DNA of 64,000 nt, from NCBI RefSeq assembly GCF_905475395.1, contig NC_058342.1, forward strand, positions 6,297,501 to 6,361,500, written 5' to 3'. The translations under genes were made by a program, and so were the position numbers. Position 1 is the first letter of the stretch. Every line of letters starts with the position of its first letter. The stretch is from Chrysoperla carnea. Its lineage: Eukaryota > Arthropoda > Insecta > Neuroptera > Chrysopidae. Positions 1 to 11,794 of this stretch are shown here, one piece after another. The notes beneath the pieces were generated by a model, which saw only the letters and a program-made list of their open reading frames with translations, was not told the DNA's origin and ran no database searches.

Positions 1-1301
1 CTCTAAACTTCGTATAAAATTTACGGAAAACATTTCTCAACTTCTCAACACTCCGTGCAAAGCGACAAAGGGTGATAAAATTTTTTAAGCAATGAATTCT
101 AAAACTATAAAGTACAAGTTTCTTATGAAGCTATTAAAAAAGGTTCCAAGTTCGATGATTTCTTTCCGAAATGATCACTCTTCAAGAGGATCATAATAAC
201 CTGTGTGTACAAAAATTCCAGAAATGTCAAAACACTTGTACAACTTACCTCCTAAACTTGCCGCAAGCGATGCTATCTTGCAAATGTGTTAAACTGGGAA
301 TATGTTGGACGAAGCTTTGTGTATGTGAAGCTCAGTGCTCCGAAAGTGATTGGTGATCGCAAGTGAATTTACACAAAACATTTGAATGATATTGCATAAG
401 TCAGCAATATTTTATTTTATTCGGATATCTGACATTAGTGCTTTTGATAATGCAAAGATAATGTTATTGAATATTAAACTGGAATAATATTGTACGTTCT
501 TTTTTCTGATTTTTGTAATAAATGTTTGAAATCTACTATCTGCGCACTAACATCAATTTTAGATTCAGAAGGGACTGTAAAAAATTTTCATAAAAATATG
601 TCCATAGATTTTAGATGTTTGTTGATTCCAAAAATGTTTTTCCACTTGATTTTAATTCTCCTTTAGCATGCGTAACAGCCAACAATACGCGGGGAGGGAA
701 GGGTTGTAGGAAATTGGTCAGCCTGGGTGGTTAAAAGGCAACGTAAATCACTTGCTGATGATATTAAATTCCATAACAGCAAATAATTAATTTTCACAAT
801 GCAGTTTAACGAATAGAAAATGACTTTGATCAAGAATGGAAACCTTGAAGTTGATATTTCACACAAATTATTACTTGTCCTTATGCCTTTAATACAAGAA
901 AAACATATAAATTCGAAGGGCTAACTATCGAACAACCAAAAATAAGCACAGAAAAATTAAGTTACAATATGGATTCCTCGAAAAAATTAGGAATATTTTT
1001 TATAAAATTTGATTAGACGCTTTGCGAGGTGTATAAAATAAGCGTGTGCGCGTTCTTTATTGTGTAATGGTGGTATGTTGTGGGATTTGAAGTGTAACAG
1101 CACAACATACTGACCAGTATAATCCCGGAAGTGGGTGCGCTGAAAGTGGTTTTGAGCCATGAAATCCTGGAGGTCAGAGGGAATAGGAACAGAAACTTCT
1201 TCAGTTTCCCAAAGGGTTAAGGTGGTTATTTACTGAACCGATCGTTACCATTGAAATTAACGGGGAATGAGGATTGTCCTGAACAGGCCCAATAATCAAT
1301 C
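1..1301. other. AT-rich sequence without recognisable gene
   Basis: I see only short chance ORFs and no protein family, RNA gene or clear repeat. GC rises from about 1,060 onward, where the sequence may belong to the same old element as the tandem duplication that follows. No function can be assigned. Confidence 0.5.
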
Positions 1302-1505
1302 AGTCGAAAATGCTGTTAATTGCAAAGGGATTTCCACGAATAGGTTGGAAATCCCCATACGAGAGAATGGAGGGATATAAATTCGCTCCAATTAGAAAAT
1401 TACTACGAATCCGAAAATACTGCTACTTGCAGAGGGATTCCCACGAATTGGTTGGGAATGCACATACGAGAGAATGGAGGGATATAATCTGCTCCAATTA
1501 GAAAA
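1302..1505. repeat. Two-unit direct tandem repeat, period about 108 bp
   Basis: Two diverged copies lie in a row. Both start CGAAAATRCTGYTA, both contain GAGAGAATGGAGGGATATAA, and both end GCTCCAATTAGAAAA. The copies begin near 1,302 and 1,410. This may be the internal repeat of an LTR or UTR of an old element, because the surrounding 1.1-1.7 kb is richer in GC than its neighbourhood. I do not recognise the family. Confidence 0.7.
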
Positions 1506-3985
1506 GCGACACCAGTGGATAAATTTGAAGAAATTGTGTGTATGACGTAGAGTTGAGTGTTTATGACCATATCAAATACTTGACTCGTAGCTGACAATGG
1601 GCCTTGCCTAAACGTTATGCTTCGAAAGCGTCTATTCGAAGGAGCCCACTAACACATCAACATTTGTTAAAGTAAAGAAAAAGTTTATGGAAAGTAAGAA
1701 GAATTTGGATTTTCTTTACTAAAGAATTAAAAAACACTTATTATAATGACGAAGGGAATATACAATTTCAAGACGATTATGTAGAAGAAGTATGTAGGAT
1801 AAACAAGTAGATGTTGACAAAAGTGCTTATGTTTCAGAACAACCATTGATACAATTATTAAAGAAGTTGCTTCGAAGAGACCAAGAGAAAATATAGAAAT
1901 TTAGCTAAAGAATTTACAATTGAAAATTTGTAGTAAAAATTCGAACGCGGATCAATGCATGACTAATTTTGAAGGAGAATGCCAAACAGTTCAATATTAC
2001 TAAGGAAGAGAAAAAAATTGAGATATTAAAATCATTTATGGACAAGGTTTTTTGTTCTTTACAGGTGTATTTTCATTAAATTGTAATTTTTGTCTGAAAT
2101 AATAAAATATTTCTTATTTACAGAGAAATAATTAATGTTCTTATTCTGGCATACCTACACAAAAATTAATATTAAAATAAATCATACCGACTAATTATTT
2201 CAAATACACCAATAATAATTTGTTTGTCTTTAGAATTAAAAACTTAAGCATTATTTGTAAGAATTGTAGGAGCTTTTTTAGGTTATGAATTATTTCCATA
2301 CGAAATTAGATTTATTTGTAAAAAATAATTTTAAAATTATAAATGTTGTTGGTAACATATTATATATACCTGTAATTATAAAACAAAATTAAAAAGAAGA
2401 AGTTTTTAATTTCCTATTATTTTACTCCAACTCAAAAAATATTTTTAACGTGCAAATTTTATCTGCTTTGTTAATGATGTACAAGCGCCAGAGCATTTTT
2501 GGATAAAAGGCTTAATTTTTTTCATATGAAGTTGAACTAAGTCTGCATGAATTCTGAAAATCTGAGGGGGAAGTCTCCACTTAAATTTCTATCGCAAAAG
2601 GTAATTGTCTGTACGTTTTTGAAGAAATTAACTATCAGTCAGAGTTCTTATCAAAAAAAGTTTAAAATTTTGGTGCAGAGTTCATAATTTTGGTATGATT
2701 TTAAAGCTTAAAACTGGAGGAATTCTGACGAAAGCACTTATTGACAACATCTATAATGACTTCTGCATATACCACCATGTAAAAACGGGTGTTTTTAATA
2801 ATTAACCTATCATAAGCCGTACCGACAATCCGTTGTAAGCTTGAAATTTATACAAATGACGTATTAAATACAAAAAACAAAAAGTTGTTTTTTGCTGATC
2901 AAAAATTTTTCCCTAACAGCTTTTGTTTTTGAGTTATAGCTAACTACCCTTATTTACTATTTTTACTTAAATTTTGTTTTTTTTTTTATTGGCACTGAAA
3001 TATACTTTAAAACCTTAATCCCAATTGTTTTTGCTATATTTGTGGTGAATATTTATATGCAAAATCTCGAAAACCTATATCGGACTTTGTAAAAACTGCG
3101 TGCGTATCATCAATATTTTTAAAAAAATTGTGTAGTCCGGACAACCCATAGGTTCCTCATTTTGTATGCCAAAAATGTGTGGCATGCCTACGGTTATGGT
3201 TCAGTGGTAAAAGAGATATAGTAAGGTTCGCAACACTTATGATTTGGCGAGAACTTCGAAACCGTCATGACGATTGCTACTTCTGCATTGTGAAAATAAA
3301 CCGAATTAATCCTGGAAATCGAAATAAGTGTTCATATTCCACCTTATCTTCTGCTAAACTTGTGAACCCGAACGACATACATCAGCATCTCGTTTAAAAG
3401 AAAAAAATTTGCTTACTCCGGAAACCAACATTACATTTTATCTAGTTGCCTGAGAAAAAAATCTGTTAGCCGAGAAGAAACTCTGTTGAAGTGCAAGGCG
3501 AGCATAAAAATTCACTTACTATACTCGCATTTAGACCGATTTCCACAAAGTGAGGACATAAGTAAGGAGCAGGATGGCATAGGTGAGGAGCAGCGTAAAA
3601 TATTCCATCAGGATTTTCGAACAATGCAATGGCGTTATCAGGGGTGGTGAGAATCGCATAAGATGGCAGGCTACTGCTTGAGTTTTCAACGAGATCACCT
3701 AATATCGTTCTTTCAAGGAAATCTTATAAAAGATTGTTTAATACTGTACAATAGAAAATTTTATAACATAATGTATTAATTTTTTGTACTTTTAAGTACA
3801 AAATTAGAAGACTGTATATTTCAAAAAGTAAAGCTGTTAGCAATCTCCCAGTATTTTCGATATAGCCAGGACCATAAATATACCCAATAACAGAAAAATA
3901 AATAAAGGAAACAAAATTTGCGGCGGTACAGTGAATCAAACTGTATCGCCGCCTATAAAAATTTAAATTCCAGTTTTAGTTATAG
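1506..3985. other. AT-rich stretch, no supported gene
   Basis: No homology is recognisable by eye in six frames. Short stretches around 1,680-2,050 read like eroded coding sequence with several stops, but I cannot name a family. The rest is AT-rich with homopolymer runs. Confidence 0.45.
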
Positions 3986-4058
3986 CAGCTGATGTTTTAT
4001 ATTCTTGAACAGCTCCAGCTTTAGATGTTAAAATTGTTGCTACCCCTGGGCGATTAAG
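3986..4058 (+). pseudogene. cox2: NUMT fragment of mitochondrial cox2
   Basis: With TGA read as Trp, this short piece translates to a diverged form of the cox2 segment around ADVLHSWTVPALGVK followed by ATPGRL, near the copper-A half of cytochrome oxidase subunit II. Substitutions such as G to D and D to V show that it is no longer a gene. It is about 24 codons long, in the plus direction, with no recognisable mitochondrial sequence on either side. Match length is short but the motif is specific. Confidence 0.75.
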
Positions 4059-4479
4059 GTTGTACGAGCATCAAGGCAATTTTTTAAAAGAAGCTTGATT
4101 TTTTTTATATGAAGTTGGACAAGGTCACAATCACGTCTCAAATATTAGAGGGGGTGGGAGGAATTTGGCCCGATTATTTAAATATATAAACGACTTCAAA
4201 AGTAGTCATATTTAATATTGGTCTTATGGCAAAACGATCGATGGATGATATGTTTTCTTAGCTTTTTCCAAAACTAGTCGCTAGAATTAAAAAAAAATTA
4301 CTTTTAACAAGATCAATTTTAGAAATAAATAAATGTGGCATACTTAATTGAAATCGTTTTATAGTGCAACCAAGTTTGTCTCCTTGAATTCGAATAACCA
4401 ACTCAACAATTCCAAATAATACTACGCTGAACTAATGTAATGTTCCAAATCCCACCAACAATTGCAATTCATCCAATAA
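4059..4479. other. No gene seen
   Basis: AT-rich sequence between the cox2 fragment and the first copy of the 370-bp dispersed repeat. Nothing is recognisable. Confidence 0.5.
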
Positions 4480-4850
4480 CCATTACGGTAACCAACTATA
4501 CTGCCAAACGCGTAGATTCTCGAAAAATCTTATAAAATCATCCATCCATGCATGTAATGGCAACAAAAAATTGCAATTTATTGTGAATGAACTATCCACC
4601 CATGCGTTAATTTCAGTACCAAAATTCCCGTATATTGTTACTGAACCATCCACTCATGCGTGTAATGGCCAAACCAATCAATTCGCCGATTTAATGCTAT
4701 TGTCTCCACATAAACCAATTCATTAACTTCGCATAACAATGCAATCCATAAATTCCTTTATCGTTCAGATCCGGTTCGCTAGGTCCATATTGGAGATGAT
4801 GAGTAATGTGGAATAAACTCCTTCGACTTCAGTTATTTAATAAAATATTT
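4480..4850 (+). repeat. Long direct repeat, copy 1
   Basis: This pairs with 6,345-6,690. Both copies share AGTAACCAACTATGATGCCA-like starts, an internal doublet containing CCATCCAYYCATGCGTGTAA, the segment GATCCGG-TCGCTAGGTCC, and the end CCTTCGACTTCAGTTATT. Two diverged direct copies about 1.87 kb apart resemble the LTRs of a decayed, shortened LTR element, but no primer-binding site or polypurine tract is convincing. Confidence 0.65.
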
Positions 4851-6344
4851 TTACTATGTATATTGCCCTCTGTATATTCTTGATTGATTCCATTATTATT
4901 ACATAAAATTTGACTGTATTTCATATATTAACAAAATATAATATAAACTGCTCGTTTCTTGAATGTTTCTGATCGGCTGAGTCAAATAACGAAAGCTAAG
5001 CAACCAAACATTAAAAAGTTTTGTGTGGCAACATACTGAGTGTCCTGAGTGTGTAGTTTATTTATCGCACGCTTTATGTAGCCTGTTTAGTTTAGAATTT
5101 CACCACACATTTTTTTCTATTTTGCCCAGGAAAATTTTCTTCTACTTTACCTAGTAACCACTTGAAATGTTTCGAAAAATGATTTTTGATCGCAACAATT
5201 TTTTGCCGTATCGATTATTGCATTAATTAATTAATTCAAGATTTACTAAGTTTGAACATAACAAACGAACTGTAGTTTGTCTTCAATTGTATGAAGTGCG
5301 TTAATATGCACAACAACCGTATGCTTTTGTGAATGCGTCGACAAAGACATTGAGAATCAAAATCGTTGAATGGTCCTATAAGTAAGAATTTAATTCGCCA
5401 CGTATTTTTTTTATAAATATTATATCAACACCAATAATACAAGCAAAGAACAAAGATGGGACACTGTAACAGGAATCACTACAGTGCATATTATCCTGCG
5501 ATTTCTACGTATTAGCGTAGGGGATTATGGAACAACACGGTTGAGGTGCTCTAAAAAACCCCGCTTGCAAATCAGCCTCAGATCACTATCGAATAATACA
5601 ACACCTAATATTCACCTACTATTAGGAGTAAATTTCAATCGAGTACTCACCACAAACATCATCTCCAATAATTTTAAGTTGGATTGGTCCGACCAAACAT
5701 AACAAGCTGTGCCACAGCATCAAAATTCAACAAGGTGTCGCCATTCCATAATGCCATGACTGGCTTCATGGGTCTTGAATACACTTAACATCACGAGTTG
5801 GAATCAATTAGCTAACAACTAACAACATCTGGTCACTACACCTGCATCTTGTGCCAATATCACATCTACAATAACATCTTCTGGAACCACATGTTAATTC
5901 GGCCTTTAATTGGTTTCAACTCGTCAAGGAACAAACGCTGTACCCTTAAGTTTGACAAAAACCTTAGGTAAAGATCATTTTGTATCATTTATGCTACGTG
6001 GTAGATGTAAACAATCATTACCGCCTTTTTATTTAACTTCGAGTCAATTCAATTCGTTCTTCGTTATCCGTTCTACCTTATTTGCAACAACTTTAAAGAT
6101 GACGCAGTAAATCGTTGAACTACGGGATTGTTGATCCATACTTGAGCTCCAACCACTCAATGTTTTCTTGTATAGTTTCTGTTTAAAATTGAAAAAAAAA
6201 AAAAAACGTTGACACCTAAGGATCACTACACATATTACGAAGCATAATCATATCATTCTTGTACAATAAATTACCCAAACGTATTTTCACCTTGAGATCA
6301 TCTTGAACTGTTTGAAATGTTTAACTTCACTGACCATAACAGTA
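4851..6344. other. Interval between the two direct repeats; possible LTR-element interior
   Basis: If the flanking repeats are LTRs, this 1.5-kb interval is the interior. The only suggestive piece is the reading frame at 5,484-5,702 (+), where a segment reading NIHLLLGVNF resembles the I(D)LLLGxD block that follows the protease in BEL/Pao polyproteins. That resemblance is weak and I would not name a gene on it. Many stops occur in all frames. Confidence 0.3.
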
Positions 6345-6690
6345 ACCAACTATGATGCCAAACGTGCAGATGGTTACACCCGTACATGTAATGGCAACCA
6401 AAACTTGTAACGTATTGTTTCTGAACTATCCATCCATGCGTGTAATTGCCGAACCAAAATTACCATATATTGTTACTGAACCATCCACCCATGCGTGTAA
6501 TGGCCAAACCAATCAACCTGCCGATTTAATGCAATTTTCTCCCCATAAACTATTTGATTAGATTCCCATAAAAATTTAATCCACCAATTTGTTCATCGAT
6601 CAGATCCGGCTCGCTAGGTCCGTGTTGGAGATGATAAGTAATGTGGAATAAATATCCTTCGACTTCAGTTATTAAATAAAACAATTCATA
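6345..6690 (+). repeat. Long direct repeat, copy 2
   Basis: This is the second copy of the repeat at 4,480-4,850, in the same orientation and diverged by substitutions and small indels. It carries the same internal CATGCGTGTAA motif doublet and the same 3-prime block CCTTCGACTTCAGTTATT-AATAAAA. GC-richer sequence follows directly (6,690-6,780). Confidence 0.65.
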
Positions 6691-6858
6691 CTCAGTTACG
6701 CGACTCATCCTGTGTGAGGGAGCGAGCCGGCTATTGTTGGTAACGGGTACACCCAGGAAGACAGTTAATCACAAAGGAATCGACAACTCCCACTGATGTA
6801 GTCAGAGGATCAACACGTATTTGGGGTTATCAGGAAGGAATACATGGACGGGTTGTAT

Positions 6859-7320
6859 AGCGGCAAAAAACAATTTTTTGATAAAAAAATTGCAAAGAAT
6901 AGCAAAACAATTTCTCGCAAGTAACGTTTGAATTGATGGTGCAGATTCAATAATTCATCGGTAGTTTTCATCAGGATCATCAGGGCCATCAGGAGTCATC
7001 AGGGCGATGAATACTCGACAATGGTAGCGGCAAAAAACAATTCTTTGGCAAAAAAAATTGCAATGGATTATCAAAAAAAATATTCCTCAAGCCCCGTTTT
7101 ATTTTGTGCTTCAGGCCCAGTAATGCAGTGGTGGCTACGCTGATTTCGGCTTTTGAGTCATTAGGATCTTCGTTACTCAGTAATGGTAGCAGCAAAAAAA
7201 AATGAATTCATTGCCAAAAAATACCAAATAAGTAGCAAATAATGCCACAAACCCTGTTTTGGTAAGTGTAAGAGATCCGGATATATAGCTATGGCTACGC
7301 TGATTTCAATCTCAAGTTAG
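6859..7320. repeat. Degenerate tandem repeat, three units of about 160 bp
   Basis: Units start at about 6,859, 7,025 and 7,186. Each begins TAGCRGCAAAAAA and continues through an A-rich tract to a GTTTT-containing block; units 2 and 3 also share GGCTACGCTGATTTC. Spacing is 166 and 161 bp. The short ORF on the opposite strand inside it is a by-product. No family was recognised. Confidence 0.6.
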
Positions 7321-7437
7321 CATATAAGCAAAAAAATTTGGCGTAAATTTTTTAACAAATCTAGGAGTTATCTACGCTAGCTTCATAGACATTAAACTTA
7401 AGAATTATTAATGGAATTAAACCAAAAAAAGTAAAGC

Positions 7438-7652
7438 AATCAGCTGTTTGTTGATCAAAATATTTCTTTATTGGAAATATTATTAACAGTGATTGATATG
7501 CCTCTATTTTGGCTTCAATTAAAAGTAAGGATAATAATTATCCAAGATTAGGTCGAAACTAATTGCAAAATATCTCTTCATACTTATTTACAAGATTGAA
7601 TCAATCAATACTTTTTAGATGTAACCTATACGTTATAATTAACTGTTATCGT
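7438..7652 (-). pseudogene. NUMT: tRNA-Ala, -Arg, -Asn, -Ser(AGN) remnants
   Basis: Read on the minus strand, this block matches the tRNA cluster of the 25.3-kb NUMT: tRNA-Ala (the anticodon region now reads TAC where the other copy has TGC), tRNA-Arg around TTTCGACC, tRNA-Asn around AATTGAAGCC, and a broken start of tRNA-Ser. The order is the ancestral insect order. It is continuous with the nad3 copy at 7,792-8,012, so the two form one insertion event. Confidence 0.8.
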
Positions 7653-7791
7653 GGCTAATTCAAATTCATTCATGATATATACCTAAAAATAAAATTATGA
7701 TAATAAAAAAATGTAATTGTGGTTCAAAGAAATGTATTTGAAACAGTTTAAATTACAATAATTAGTAATATTAATAAGCAATTACCCTATC

Positions 7792-8012
7792 CAAAATTAA
7801 AAACATAATTGAGATTAAAAAGAAATTTAGAGAAAAAGATATTCCTGCTAAAGATTTAGGATCAAGTCGACATTCAAATGATGAACTTTTTCATGATAAA
7901 AAAAATGTTTTTTTTTTTACAATGCAGATCCTAAAAATATTGTAACAAATGCAAATAATACTAATAGTAAACCTATTGTAAATAGTAAACAAATTATTAA
8001 TACAAAAATTTG
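7792..8012 (-). pseudogene. nad3: NUMT copy of nad3
   Basis: The minus strand gives a nearly full-length NADH dehydrogenase subunit 3 relic. A hydrophobic N-terminal segment is followed, after a frame disturbance in a T-rich tract near 7,910, by the family block KSSSFECRLDPKSLAG and a second hydrophobic segment ending FLISIMFLIL. nad3 normally precedes tRNA-Ala, as it does here on the minus strand. The tail stops before the DVE motif region. It is a nuclear pseudogene. Confidence 0.8.
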
Positions 8013-8040
8013 TAGTCCCTCTGATTGTAAGTCAAATAAA

Positions 8041-8560
8041 GTATTAAATCTTATCAGTAGATTGAAATTAAAAGTTCATGAAATTCTTTAAATAATTTCT
8101 TCGTTGATTTAAATAATTATCATAAAATTTTAATTTCATGACCTCACAATAACCGAATACAACAATCAAAATATTTGTGTGAACGCTTCTAAAGAAGTTA
8201 AACAAGACGAGCTTCATAGCATGAAAATTCCTTAATTAGTTTAATAATTATATTAATTGTCAACATCGAGTTGTTGTGAAAAGCTTAAAAACTAGCCAAA
8301 AGCTTACTACATTACCAAAGAGACTCAGAGCTCACTCTTTTAGAATCCGCCACGGTGTACACACATATTTCAAACATACGTGCAGGATTTTGTAAATTTC
8401 TTCGTTAGTTGCACCTTGAGAAAATTAGTAATATATAAATTCGACTTTTTATTAATATTTGTATACTAATATATCAATATAAATAAAATTAAATGGCAAA
8501 AAACAAAAATAAATTTATGTTAACTGTTCGATAAAATATACTAAGTTTGAAAGTTTACAA
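8041..8560. other. No gene seen
   Basis: AT-rich sequence between the nad3 NUMT and the Gypsy relic. Mitochondrial sequence from upstream of nad3 could continue for some distance, but I could not recognise it. Confidence 0.4.
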
Positions 8561-8569
8561 ATTGCTGGT

Positions 8570-9405
8570 GGAGGATGCAGGGTCCGATCATGTAGGGCGC
8601 ATAAGTTTGGCAGAGCTAGCCGCGGTATCGAAAGGTGTAAATTTTGCTTACAAGTGGGATCTCTAACAGATATAAGTGATAACTGATTCGGCAAAAGTTT
8701 ACGGCAGGATGTCATCGCTATTAACCAATGATCGGCGCATTAAAATTCAAGGATTGGAAGAGGCTTTAGTGAGGCGAAGATTCATTATTTGGAAGATGCG
8801 CTTAAAGAATACGGGCTGTGATCACAATGGAGTTTTTGAGAACAGAACTTAACAAGGCCGATGTGTTGACAAGGGTTCCAAAAGAGTAGCTAAAGAGATA
8901 TGCTGAACCGTTGGGTTGCTGTGTTGTAGATAACGTTGAACGACGAAGGGCCTTAATTGAGAAATTCCATGGTAAACAAAACTTTGATGGTGACAGAAGT
9001 ATTTATGTGGTAAATCGCTGCTATCCGAGTTACGGAATAATGGGGGAGGAAACTTAAGGGGTTCATAAGGCTTGTAGGATCTGTTTGTACATCGGATTTG
9101 GATGCCAGAACGTTTGGTACAGGATAGCGCTGGATGCAACACACATGGGACACTAGAACTTTTTTAAGTTAATTGATTGCGGTCCTAGTAGATTTCCATT
9201 GTGGCGACCTATTGTCGATGAAAGTTTGGAGAAAACTTTTCCAGTATTATTGGAAGTATTTGCTGGGCGTGGACTATCCGCGGAGTTATTGACGTACAGC
9301 AGTGGAACTTTCCGTTCTGGCGACGTGTTCAAGTTGTGTGAGAAGTGGGGTGTTCTACTTATATTCCATTGCATTCATAGGCCTAGTAGAAATGATATCG
9401 TTTAG
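8570..9405 (+). pseudogene. Gypsy-type LTR retrotransposon relic: end of RNase H plus integrase
   Basis: Read in shifting plus-strand frames. From about 8,725 comes RRIKIQGLEEALVRRRF, then an ELNKADVLTRVP block that marks the end of RNase H in Ty3/Gypsy polyproteins. Next comes an integrase N-terminal region, then the catalytic core block IDCGPSRFPLWR at about 9,173-9,210, then ELL..SSGTFRS and FHCIHRPSRNDIV where integrases carry the second and third catalytic regions. The position that should read DNSGTF reads YSSGTF, so a catalytic Asp is missing. Several stops and frameshifts confirm decay. The relic ends abruptly at about 9,405 where BEL/Pao sequence takes over. Confidence 0.7.
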
Positions 9406-9429
9406 TAAAATCACAGAACGATCAAAAGT

Positions 9430-10565
9430 ATGAAAGCTTATTTGATCTCTTAAATGTCTGAATATCTGTTTTGTGCTTCAAAATTAAATTACACCAAATT
9501 ACAGTTTTTGAGGCCGTTTGTAGATAATGAAGGTATTTTGCGTGTTGGTGGAAGATTAAAACACTGCCTTCAAATTAAAGCGATTCAAGGATTTACAAAC
9601 AATTTCACCCTACGACTCTCATGTAACGAAATTTATTATTATTCGAGAACGTGAAGAACTTTTGCATGGAGGAGCTCAAGCAACTATGACCCCTTTGCGA
9701 CTTTGGGTATGGGTGCTAAATGGGCGAAATGCCACATAATTGCATTCGATGCTTTAGATTTGTTGCTATACCGGCTGATAAAATCATGGCTGACTTGCTT
9801 TCAGTTCGGGTACCTTACGCGCGCCCTTTTAGCACCCGTTTTTTTAATGTTGGTTTGGATTATGGTGGTCCTATTAATATTAATTAATTTCGAGTTCGGA
9901 AACCCCCTGAGAATCAAGGGCTATATATACTTCTCGTTTGTATGGTACTGAAAGCCTTATACCTTGAGTTAGTCTCAGACATGTCGAGCAAAACCTTTTT
10001 CAAAATAAAGCTTTAGTGATAATGGAACCAATTTTTATGGAGCCCATTATAAGCTGAATAATATACATAAATTGTGAAACAATAAGACGAGTGCCTCAAT
10101 TATTTATGATAACTTGGCCGGGGATGTAGTGGGCTGGTATTTTATACCTCCCCTTACGAGTCATTGGGGTGCAATTTGAGTATCGGGGATTAGACCGTTA
10201 AATTCCACCTCAAAAGAATTCCACCCTCTCATAAGGGGAGTTAAATGCCGCACTCATCACCACTTTTTTAATTAACGGCACTCTCACTTCACTGCCAGAA
10301 GTTGATGTCGGGAATGTCCCAACTAACGAATCTTTTTGGAATCAAATTCGAAAAATAAAACAAGTTTTCTGGAAAAAATGGAGTAAAGAGTAACTCACTA
10401 ATTTACAACAGAGATCAAAATGACTCAAAGAAAGGCCTGATTTAAAAGTGGGGACCGTGGTGCTTGTCCAACAAGCACAGTCACGTCCCGTATGTTGATA
10501 TTTGGCAAGGGTCACGCACTATTGGACCTTAAAAAGCCACTAATGGCGATATCTCGAAGCCAGCC
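9430..10565 (+). pseudogene. BEL/Pao LTR retrotransposon relic: integrase region
   Basis: Translating across frameshifts gives the typical BEL/Pao integrase order. There is PFVDNEGILRVGGRL (about 9,510-9,560), LHGGAQAT (about 9,662), PADKIMADLLSVRVPYARPF followed by FFNVGLDYGGPI (about 9,775-9,880), DNGTNFYGA (about 10,018), FIPPLTSHWGA (about 10,140) and a C-terminal WKKWSKE..LQQR plus GTVVLVQ block (about 10,370-10,470). Each block sits in its correct order on the plus strand, with many stops between them. It is a single decayed insertion, unrelated in family to the adjacent Gypsy relic. Confidence 0.8.
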
Positions 10566-11630
10566 CTCTGTTTTTTCTAGTCACAAATTTGGCTTGAGAT
10601 TATGATCAGTGTACAGTGAAGAGGGAATTATACAAATTATGTTTATTCATTATCATATAAGTTTCAAAAATAAGATCGTTTTTTGATATACGAAAATTGA
10701 ATTTAAAAAAGACAGTAGTTAAGTGTGAGCCATATTGGGTTAATGTAACGATTATCATCAGTTTGAACCAATTGGAACCCTTTACTGTAATACTCATGTT
10801 CTATTTTACTTCAGAATATATTGTTTTTTGTTTGAAGTAAAGTTTTATAATTTACAATAATTCCTGAATCAAGTCATAGTCAGGAAGTCCTGAAATCAAG
10901 TTATATTAAGGTAGTCCTCACTGAGGTACATCAGTGTCTAAGTCGGCTCTTAACACTTCACTGAGCAACATGGTCAGTTCATACCGTTAGAGGTATCTGG
11001 ATCAACCAATTGGGAATAGAATGATGTCTCACCTTGAGGGACGGACACAAGGCATACGTAAGGCCCGAGGGAGCACTATGTTTGACACGCACAAGAAAGG
11101 GATTGTAACTGGGATCCGCTGTGAGAGAGGGGATGAAAGTCATATATTGCTGATGTTCATCGAGCGGAAGGTGACCAGTTGGGCGAAACCAATAATGAAA
11201 GCGAAGTTTGAAGGGAGCCTGTGTATTTGGATGATTTTAAGTGTGGTGATATGGACATCACGGGGGCATATGGTTTAGAAATACAGTTGGATTACTTCAA
11301 TATGTGTAGATATAATAACGGCAGTAGATAGAGAGATTACAGAAAGTTTACTGATAGGAATAATAGAGTCGAGATATGCTCTTGAAGTGTTTTGTTACCA
11401 AGAAGCTGTTGAATTATCATTTGGAATAGACATTCAAGTGAAGATAGAGAGAACGATTATGTCGTGTTGTTGCCTATTTGTTGTCGAAAATTTGTGTAGA
11501 ATAGACTTTATAATAGTACTTTTTGTGTTGCTTTTGTTGCTATTTATATTGATATTCAATTTAATAAAATCACCTAAAATACCATAAATAGTTGAAATGT
11601 ATAAAAAAAAACTTTTAATTATTAATTTAT
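10566..11630. other. No recognised gene; one unassigned 85-codon reading frame
   Basis: The stretch holds GC-richer sequence from 10,860 to 11,290, including a plus-strand frame at 11,021-11,278 that I do not recognise. It may be the downstream part or another piece of an LTR element, judging by composition only. Confidence 0.35.
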
Positions 11631-11632
11631 CA

Positions 11633-11794
11633 CCCTTGTATAGGTATTTTGTGAAAAATTCATATCGATTCTCTGTACGGTTTATGAGAAATGAACCCCT
11701 TTTTTGATAAAAAAAAAAACTCACTTTGATAGTTAATTTCTAGTAATCCGTTCAGAGTATCGATATGAAATTTTCACAAAGGACGTATAAAAGG
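11633..11794. repeat. Imperfect inverted repeat, arms about 47 bp
   Basis: The left arm at 11,633-11,680 and right arm at 11,748-11,794 are imperfect reverse complements sharing CATATCGATWCTCTG and TTTTGTGAAAA cores, with about 67 bp between them. It looks like a small fold-back element. No target duplication was identified. Confidence 0.6.

Noticed and set aside
663-866. 67-codon minus-strand frame
   Set aside because: Chance ORF in AT-rich DNA with no recognisable features.
3179-3397. 72-codon plus-strand frame near 3.2 kb
   Set aside because: No domain, codon pattern or neighbouring signal supports it.
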